Source: an uncultured Kiritimatiellota bacterium
GTDB lineage: Bacteria; Verrucomicrobiota; Kiritimatiellia; RFP12; DVOR01
Direction of reading: 5' to 3'
Length of the DNA: 44,621 nt
NCBI GenBank assembly: GCA_944391055.1
Contig: CALXSF010000016.1
Location: forward strand, 1-44,621
This document shows, one piece after another, positions 40,075 to 44,621 of this stretch (positions within the stretch are counted from its first letter, which is position 1; each line of letters opens with the position of its first letter). The notes below the pieces were generated by a model that saw only the letters and a list, made by a program, of their open reading frames with translations, did not search any database and was not told where the DNA came from. A program made the translations under genes and the position numbers.

Positions 40075-40101
40075 ACTATACCACCCCGCACCCCCTGTCA
40101 A
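40075..40101 (-). promoter_or_regulatory. Strong-looking orphan promoter, leftward
   Basis: On the minus strand TTGACA (40101..40096) and TATAGT (40080..40075) are separated by 15 bases, and TGG directly precedes TATAGT, giving an extended -10. It lies downstream of the GH2 gene and points at IS30 copy A. The only downstream frame with a ribosome-binding site (GGAAGGGGG) is a 31-codon ORF from 40047 to 39952. Confidence 0.5.
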
Positions 40102-40309
40102 TATAAAAATATCTCCTTTCTTTACAATGAATAACAATGAACGCAAAGCGTCATATACACATCGTCACCCAGCAATGGGTATCGCGTCATCGCCGATTGC
40201 AATCGGGAAGTCAAAGACATCGCGAGGCGTAGAATGCGCGCCTCTTCAAAACCATCAGAGGTCAAGAGCGGCGCGTATTCTCCTCGTGAGAGCGCAAAAA
40301 TCTGTGCCG

Positions 40310-43300
40310 TTACTTTCCCTCGGGAGCGGAAGGATAACCAAACACCTTCCATTCCGCCATGCCCAAATCGGCCTCGGCAGGCGTTTTCCCCTTGATCACC
40401 ACCCGTAGGGCCATCACATTCTCCTGAATGGCGGGGAAGGTCTCCGGTTCCTCGTCATGCCAGGTCTCCGCGAGATCTTCCATGACCGTTTCCCACTCCC
40501 CGCCAACCTTGCGGACTTGGAGATCATAGGTAATCTTGGTGCTGTCCTTCTCCCACCAAATCGCACTTCCCAACAGCGTCTGGGGACGGGTGAAAACCAT
40601 CTCGAGGGTCTGTGGGAAGATCTTGGGGCTGGGGCTGAGCCAACCGGTGCCGATGTTGGTCTCGCCGTCCCGCACCAACTCGGGGCCGCGGCCCTCCACG
40701 GAACCCTCCGAAGCCACAAACCTCAGAATCCCCTCATCGGAGATTTCCTCGCCGGGGTTCACCGGCCCGGCGTCCCGATCGGGAAAGACCCGCAACTCAC
40801 AAAGCGAGGCCCAGCCATCACTGATGCCGGTGACGGTGAGGCGAACGAAGCGGCCCACGGTCTTCACCCTCTGTCTCTCAGCGGAAGTGTTGGCGGCGGT
40901 GTTCTTGGTCATATCCACCACAGTGCCCCAGTGTCGCCCATCGTTGGAGACTTCGATGCGATACTGATAGACAGAAGAGCCCTTTTCCCACAACATTTGG
41001 AACCCTGACAATGCGCTGACCCTCCCGAGGTCAATTTCCACCCACTGGGGGAGTTCACCTCCGGAGGCGCACCACCGGGTGCCCGCGTCGTCATCCACGA
41101 GATCCAACGCATCATTGCCGTTTTCGCTCTGCTCGCTCGAGGCCCGCACAGTCTTGCCCATGGCGATATTCTCCGGCACAAGCTCTTCCAACACGGCCTC
41201 ACTGTCCGCCCAGCCCCGATCGGCTCCTTCCGGGACAAAGGTGTCGGGGCTCGCCTGGGTGGTGACGGTTTTCACGCCGGGCGCCATCCCATCCGCGGTG
41301 GCGGTGATGGTGATCGCTCCGGCCGTCTCCGAGGTCCGAACAAAGGCAAAGCCGATGCCGTTTTCCAACCGTTGATCCTCCACCTTGAGGCGGGGGATGC
41401 CCTCGCCCACCAGCTTGCCGTTGCCGGCGACGGAGACGTGGACGATGCCGTCAAAGTCGGGCACCACGGTGCCTTTGGCGTCCACGGCCTTGATGTGCAC
41501 CGGGATGAGGTCGGAGCCGTCGGCCACCGGGGCCACGCCATGCTCCCGCACCTCCAGCTCCAACGCCACGGCCTGACCCGGGGTCGAGACCTCATGCCGC
41601 GCCACCACCGCGCCGTCCACCACGCCCTCGGCCTTCAAGGTGCCCGCCTTAAACTGGGACAGCCCAAACAGAAAGATGGGGCTTCCGCCCTTCCGCATGA
41701 TGTTCGGGATGGCGGCACCCGCCTCTTTTCGGGAGATCTCCTTGACCAATGCGCCGTTTTGATACAGCCGCACGCTGTCGCAGTTGCTGTACACAGGGAC
41801 GGTGAGGCTGGAACGCGCGGTGTAGGCGGTGGAGATGTGGACCATCGGCCCGTACAGCGGATTGTCCGCCGGCCGCATGGAGCGGAACCAGTGGTAACCA
41901 TTCTTCTCGTAACGGTCGATATCCACCGTTCCACTGCCCGATGTGAAGGTGGTGGAGCCTCGGGTGTAGTCGTTCCAGCTCCACAAAAAGCAACCGCCGG
42001 TACGGTCCGAGGCCTCCAGGCCGCCCCAGTCGGAGTATCCATCGCCATTGAGATAACGCTGGCGGGTCATCACCTGGGTGTTCATGGCCGCCTCGCCGTC
42101 TTTTCGGGTGGCCTTGCTGCTGCCCTCAAAGTCTCCCCATTCGCGAGTGAGAAAGGGCTTCTTGGGATCGTAGTCCACCCACTCTGCCGGGTCGTCCTTC
42201 CATCGCGTGTCCTGCACCTTGTAGCACACGTCATACAAGGGCCCGTGATAGCCATAGTCGGCGGCGGTGAAGAGCTGATCGCCGGGATATTCCGCATGGG
42301 CCGCTTGGGTGGCCTCCATCGCCCACCGTTTGGGATAACCCGTCTCATTGAGCGAGGTCTCCCACAAAATCACCGAGGGCCGATTCCGATCCCGGCGGAT
42401 CATCTCCCGGGTGTCCCGGAGGGTGTTGTCATAGAAGGCTTGGGAGGCGGTGAAGTTTTGCCATCCCGGCTGGCACTCAATCACCAGCAGACCCAGCTCG
42501 TCGCAGGCATCCAAGAAGGCGGGGTCTTGGGGATACTGGGTGGCCCGCACGGCATTGAAGCCGTTCTGCTTCATGATCGCCGCGTCCCGATATTGCATGG
42601 AATTGGGGGCGGCGTCACCTACATTCTGGAAGGACTGGTGGCGATTGGCGCCCCGCAGATGGATGCGCTCCCCGTTGAGATAAAAGCCATCGGGCTTGTA
42701 GGCGATGGTGCGGATGCCGACACGGTTTTCCACCTCATCCACCAGCGCCCCGTCCTCATACACTTGGGTCACCAGTCGGTAGAGGTACGGATTGTCCACG
42801 CCCCACAGGCGAGGGGTCTCCACCGTCAGCTCCTGACCAAAGTGAACCCCTTGCCCCGGAGGGATCGTCTTCGGCGCGGAGGCGCCCTCCGCCACCACCT
42901 TGCCGTCGGCGTCCCTCAACAACTGCCGTGTATGCACCGTCTTGGGCTCCGAGTGGTCGTTTTGCACATGGGTCTTCACATGCACACTCGCCCGCTCTCG
43001 GGTGACACGGGGATAGGTGATGAACACGCCGCCCCCGGCCACCTCGTTGGCGGCCAGCACATCGGTGACAAAGGTCTTCGCGCAGACCTCCAGCGCCACG
43101 TCCCGATAAATGCCGCCATAATAGTGAAAGTCCAAGTTGGCATCCGGTTTGCCGGGCGGCGTGTCGGGGTTGTCCGCGTTGGACACCCGCAGGGCCAGCA
43201 CGTTCTCGCGATCCCACAGCACCTTGTCGGTGATGTCGAGGGTGAAGCCGATGTATCCGCCGTTTCGCGTGTGGAGCTTCTCCCCATTGAGGTAGATGTC

Positions 43301-43675
43301 GCTGTCCGTCATCACGCCCTCAAACTTCAGCTGAAGTTTCTTGCCCCGGAAGGACGCATCCAACGTGAAGTATCTGCGATACCAACCCACCCCCTTGTAC
43401 ACGCCGTTGGCGGTGTTGTTGTGCTTTTTCTCCAAGCGCATGACATGGGGGATGGTGACGCTCACAAACCCGCCGTCGTCAAAAGAGACCTCTTGAGCCC
43501 CCTCCAAATCGCCCCGATAAAAGCCCCAGCCTTGATTGAAGTTCAAGGTCTCCCGCATCTCGGCCGCCTGACCGCCCGCGGGGAAACAGGACACCCCCCC
43601 GCAACACATCAGCAGCTTCATCGTCAAGGAAAAGCCCCAAACGCACCTTGCTCTCCATCCGCTCTGCATACCCAT
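40310..43675 (-). CDS. Secreted GH2 beta-galactosidase-like enzyme with discoidin domains
   Basis: A 1121-residue glycoside hydrolase family 2 protein. The N-terminus has a hydrophobic export signal (LLMCCGGVSCFPAGG). The sugar-binding jelly roll (about 40-205), immunoglobulin-like domain and TIM barrel follow, with acid/base Glu444 in SLNETGYP and nucleophile Glu512 in LTREWGDFEG. A DUF4982/Ig-like region follows, then an F5/8 (discoidin) domain at about 836-963 (ASSEQSENGNDALDLVDD) and a divergent second one to the C-terminus. It probably removes beta-galactose or a related sugar from glycans. ATG 43675 follows AAAGGG. The gene is less GC-rich than the chromosomal genes and lies between IS30 copies, indicating acquisition. 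Confidence 0.92.
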   Translation of the reverse strand: MGMQSGWRARCVWGFSLTMKLLMCCGGVSCFPAGGQAAEMRETLNFNQGWGFYRGDLEGAQEVSFDDGGFVSVTIPHVMRLEKKHNNTANGVYKGVGWYRRYFTLDASFRGKKLQLKFEGVMTDSDIYLNGEKLHTRNGGYIGFTLDITDKVLWDRENVLALRVSNADNPDTPPGKPDANLDFHYYGGIYRDVALEVCAKTFVTDVLAANEVAGGGVFITYPRVTRERASVHVKTHVQNDHSEPKTVHTRQLLRDADGKVVAEGASAPKTIPPGQGVHFGQELTVETPRLWGVDNPYLYRLVTQVYEDGALVDEVENRVGIRTIAYKPDGFYLNGERIHLRGANRHQSFQNVGDAAPNSMQYRDAAIMKQNGFNAVRATQYPQDPAFLDACDELGLLVIECQPGWQNFTASQAFYDNTLRDTREMIRRDRNRPSVILWETSLNETGYPKRWAMEATQAAHAEYPGDQLFTAADYGYHGPLYDVCYKVQDTRWKDDPAEWVDYDPKKPFLTREWGDFEGSSKATRKDGEAAMNTQVMTRQRYLNGDGYSDWGGLEASDRTGGCFLWSWNDYTRGSTTFTSGSGTVDIDRYEKNGYHWFRSMRPADNPLYGPMVHISTAYTARSSLTVPVYSNCDSVRLYQNGALVKEISRKEAGAAIPNIMRKGGSPIFLFGLSQFKAGTLKAEGVVDGAVVARHEVSTPGQAVALELEVREHGVAPVADGSDLIPVHIKAVDAKGTVVPDFDGIVHVSVAGNGKLVGEGIPRLKVEDQRLENGIGFAFVRTSETAGAITITATADGMAPGVKTVTTQASPDTFVPEGADRGWADSEAVLEELVPENIAMGKTVRASSEQSENGNDALDLVDDDAGTRWCASGGELPQWVEIDLGRVSALSGFQMLWEKGSSVYQYRIEVSNDGRHWGTVVDMTKNTAANTSAERQRVKTVGRFVRLTVTGISDGWASLCELRVFPDRDAGPVNPGEEISDEGILRFVASEGSVEGRGPELVRDGETNIGTGWLSPSPKIFPQTLEMVFTRPQTLLGSAIWWEKDSTKITYDLQVRKVGGEWETVMEDLAETWHDEEPETFPAIQENVMALRVVIKGKTPAEADLGMAEWKVFGYPSAPEGK

Positions 43676-43731
43676 GGCGACCCTTTCTCTCTCGTGAGGA
43701 CTTGATTCTCTCACAAGACGCCACCGCAAGT

Positions 43732-43759
43732 CAAACCGACATCGCCACCGACCTGTGTG
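43732..43759 (+). repeat. 28-bp direct repeat, right copy
   Basis: Exact copy of 39771-39798 in the same orientation. Its left edge overlaps a minus-strand TTGACT (43734..43729) that, with GAGAAT 18 bases further on, could form the GH2 promoter. The repeat therefore seems to contribute part of the -35. Confidence 0.85.
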
Positions 43760-43843
43760 TGAATCGTCCACAATGTAATTGCGCACTTGTAGGACCGAAG
43801 CGAAGAAAGAGGAAAGATGGACGGACCTTGGGCAAACCAAAAC

Positions 43844-43901
43844 AGGAGGAGGGGCGTAGCCCGTCCTCCTGCCTCCCGGAGGGGGCGCCCCCTAGGGGGC
43901 G
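43844..43901. repeat. Two consecutive hairpins upstream of IS30 copy B
   Basis: Positions 43844-43870 form a 12-bp stem with one mismatch around a three-base loop (AGGAGGA against TCCTCCT at the base). Positions 43886-43901 are a perfect 16-bp palindrome, CGCCCCC-TA-GGGGGCG. Neither is followed directly by a T-run, though an A-rich tract begins at 43911. They may block transcription entering the element from the left. Confidence 0.65.
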
Positions 43902-43920
43902 GCGCGGCCCAAAAACAAAA

Positions 43921-43979
43921 ACGTCGTCGGCCTTTCTTGGCACACTGTGTGCCATACACAAAAAAGGAACCGACGACGT
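43921..43979 (+). promoter_or_regulatory. Hairpin sequestering the IS30 transposase start
   Basis: ACGTCGTCGG (43921-43930) pairs with CCGACGACGT (43970-43979). Just inside, CCTTT (43931-43935) can pair with the AAAGG ribosome-binding site (43963-43967), and the apex holds a 17-base palindrome (43938-43954). The start GTG at 43978 lies partly in the stem. Read-through transcripts from outside would fold and hide the start, as is known for other insertion sequences such as IS10 and IS50. Confidence 0.6.
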
Positions 43980-44621
43980 GCAACAGTGTATCACTTCTTC
44001 TGGCAGGCAACGAACGCAAGAATCGTGCATTCGCAAAAACGGAAAAGTTGACGTGGAGGCGTGCATCAGGTATTGGAACATGTATCGGAAATCCGTTGCC
44101 AGACCCTCTGTCCGAGCGTTCGCACGAATGATCGGGGAGAAACCCTCAACCGTGAGATACATCCTCAAAAAAGGAACCACCGCCGATCGGTTGACGTGGT
44201 ATCTTCCCGACCAAAAACGGTGGGAGTACTTCGACCTAAGCCCGGAGTTTGCCGTGGAAGAGACCCGAAGACGCAACGCCAACAAAGGGCCCCGCGGCAA
44301 GGTCTCAAACTTCTTTGTTCGAGACTTTGCAAAGGCATATGAAAAGACGAAAAGTGTCACCTACGCATTGAAGGTGCTTCATGAGGCTTCGCCCAACGCG
44401 TATCTCCCCAGTCGCAGCACCGTCTATCGCCTGATGGACAAAGGCGAACTTCAGGATGCGCGCGGCAGACCTCTTACCCACAAGCGTTACAAGAAAAACC
44501 AACACAAGCCCGCCTCCACCGATGTCCCCCGTAACCACGCCCCCAAGCACATGATCGACGACCTTCCTCCAGCCGCGCGCCATCACACCGAGCCCGGACA
44601 TTTCCAGATGGACACCGTCCA
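43978..44621 (+). CDS. IS30-family transposase, copy B (partial at window end)
   Basis: Open from GTG 43978 to the window end (214 codons). AAGGA lies nine bases before the GTG. The frame adds 25 residues (V-Q-Q-C-I-T-S-S then a basic stretch) to the copy A start and continues through the same helix-turn-helix region to the first catalytic Asp in FQMDTV at the very end. A GTG at 44053 is the position equivalent to the copy A start. The full protein should be about 353 residues if the rest matches copy A. Confidence 0.75.
   Translation, partial: MQQCITSSGRQRTQESCIRKNGKVDVEACIRYWNMYRKSVARPSVRAFARMIGEKPSTVRYILKKGTTADRLTWYLPDQKRWEYFDLSPEFAVEETRRRNANKGPRGKVSNFFVRDFAKAYEKTKSVTYALKVLHEASPNAYLPSRSTVYRLMDKGELQDARGRPLTHKRYKKNQHKPASTDVPRNHAPKHMIDDLPPAARHHTEPGHFQMDTV

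Larger units (their letters stand above)
39714..40309. other. Gene-poor stretch between IS30 copy A and the GH2 gene
   Basis: These 596 bases hold the IS30 right end, the 28-bp repeat (39771-39798), a 10-bp inverted repeat (39831-39840 with 39904-39913), a well-formed leftward promoter (40075-40101) and a possible 31-codon ORF (40047..39952, minus). The DNA around 40090-40140 is the most AT-rich of the window. I find no convincing full gene; a minus-strand frame near 40122-40352 matches nothing I know. Confidence 0.6.
43921..44621 (+). mobile_element. IS30-family element, copy B (runs off the window)
   Basis: The second IS30-family copy lies in the same orientation as copy A and is nearly identical to it from 43988 on. 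It keeps the leader region that copy A has lost. The true left end may lie further left, anywhere from 43760, and the right end is outside the window. With copy A it brackets the GH2 gene in a composite-transposon-like arrangement. Confidence 0.75.

Noticed and set aside
40122..40352. Minus-strand 76-codon frame between the GH2 gene and the orphan promoter
   Set aside because: It overlaps the 3' end of the GH2 gene, has no ribosome-binding site and no recognisable domain.
39771..43759. 28-bp repeats as terminal inverted repeats of IS30
   Set aside because: Both copies have the same orientation and different relations to the transposase genes, so they cannot be a pair of inverted ends of one element.
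1..44621. CRISPR arrays, prophage genes or integrative-element integrases
   Set aside because: I saw no regularly spaced short repeats, no phage structural genes and no tyrosine or serine recombinase; the tRNA-Leu gene is not followed by a repeated 3' end in the window.

Overview
The window is about 44.6 kb of very GC-rich bacterial DNA in which G and C dominate codon third positions. I infer a Gram-negative, probably gut or animal-associated member of the Planctomycetes-Verrucomicrobia-Chlamydiae group (Verrucomicrobiota/Kiritimatiellae-like). The grounds are an outer-membrane secretin, a Tad pilus system, AdhE fermentation, a secreted PL8 polysaccharide lyase and a GH2 enzyme with discoidin domains. 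This is inference; no rRNA marker is present.

Layout. (1) 83-2959 (+): tail of an exopolysaccharide cluster (polysaccharide pyruvyl transferase, F420-hydrogenase beta-subunit-like ferredoxin protein, WcaF-like acetyltransferase). (2) 3129-6740 (+): a compositionally distinct three-gene operon of a vWA protein, a PP2C phosphatase and a kinase carrying an N-terminal PIN-like nuclease domain and C-terminal zinc ribbons. It resembles the TerY-P / YegI-YegK-YegL signalling triad and is the best candidate here for an undescribed system. (3) 6815-7648 (+): an RmlD-like reductase. (4) 7672-11470 (-): an operon of cation diffusion facilitator, coiled-coil/TPR protein, Nudix hydrolase and methyltransferase. 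(5) 11537-11617: tRNA-Leu(UAG), convergent with a PL8 lyase gene. (6) 13766-18653 (-): a short Tad locus (unknown membrane protein, CpaB, FHA-CpaF, TadB, TadC). (7) 18748-21450 (-): adhE with a clear promoter and terminator. (8) 21588-37332 (-): a complete 17-gene Tad operon whose genes almost all overlap, from small pilins and prepilin peptidase through TadE/G-like proteins, CpaB, secretin, FHA-CpaF, TadB and TadC to three uncharacterised distal genes. (9) 37454-44621: a mobile region with an IS1202/ISNCY-like element that has truncated an IS30-family copy, a GH2 beta-galactosidase-like gene, and a second IS30 copy in the same orientation running off the window.

How the parts work together. 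The two Tad loci probably build Flp-type surface fibres. The short locus has no pilin, peptidase or secretin of its own and may borrow them from the long one. Both CpaF ATPases carry FHA or FHA-like N-termini, which suggests phospho-dependent control. The vWA/PP2C/kinase operon looks like an acquired stress or defence module in which kinase and phosphatase may gate a nuclease. Several promoters share an extended -10 element (TGnTATAnT) without a recognisable -35, and many gene junctions are ATGA overlaps, so translational coupling is widespread.
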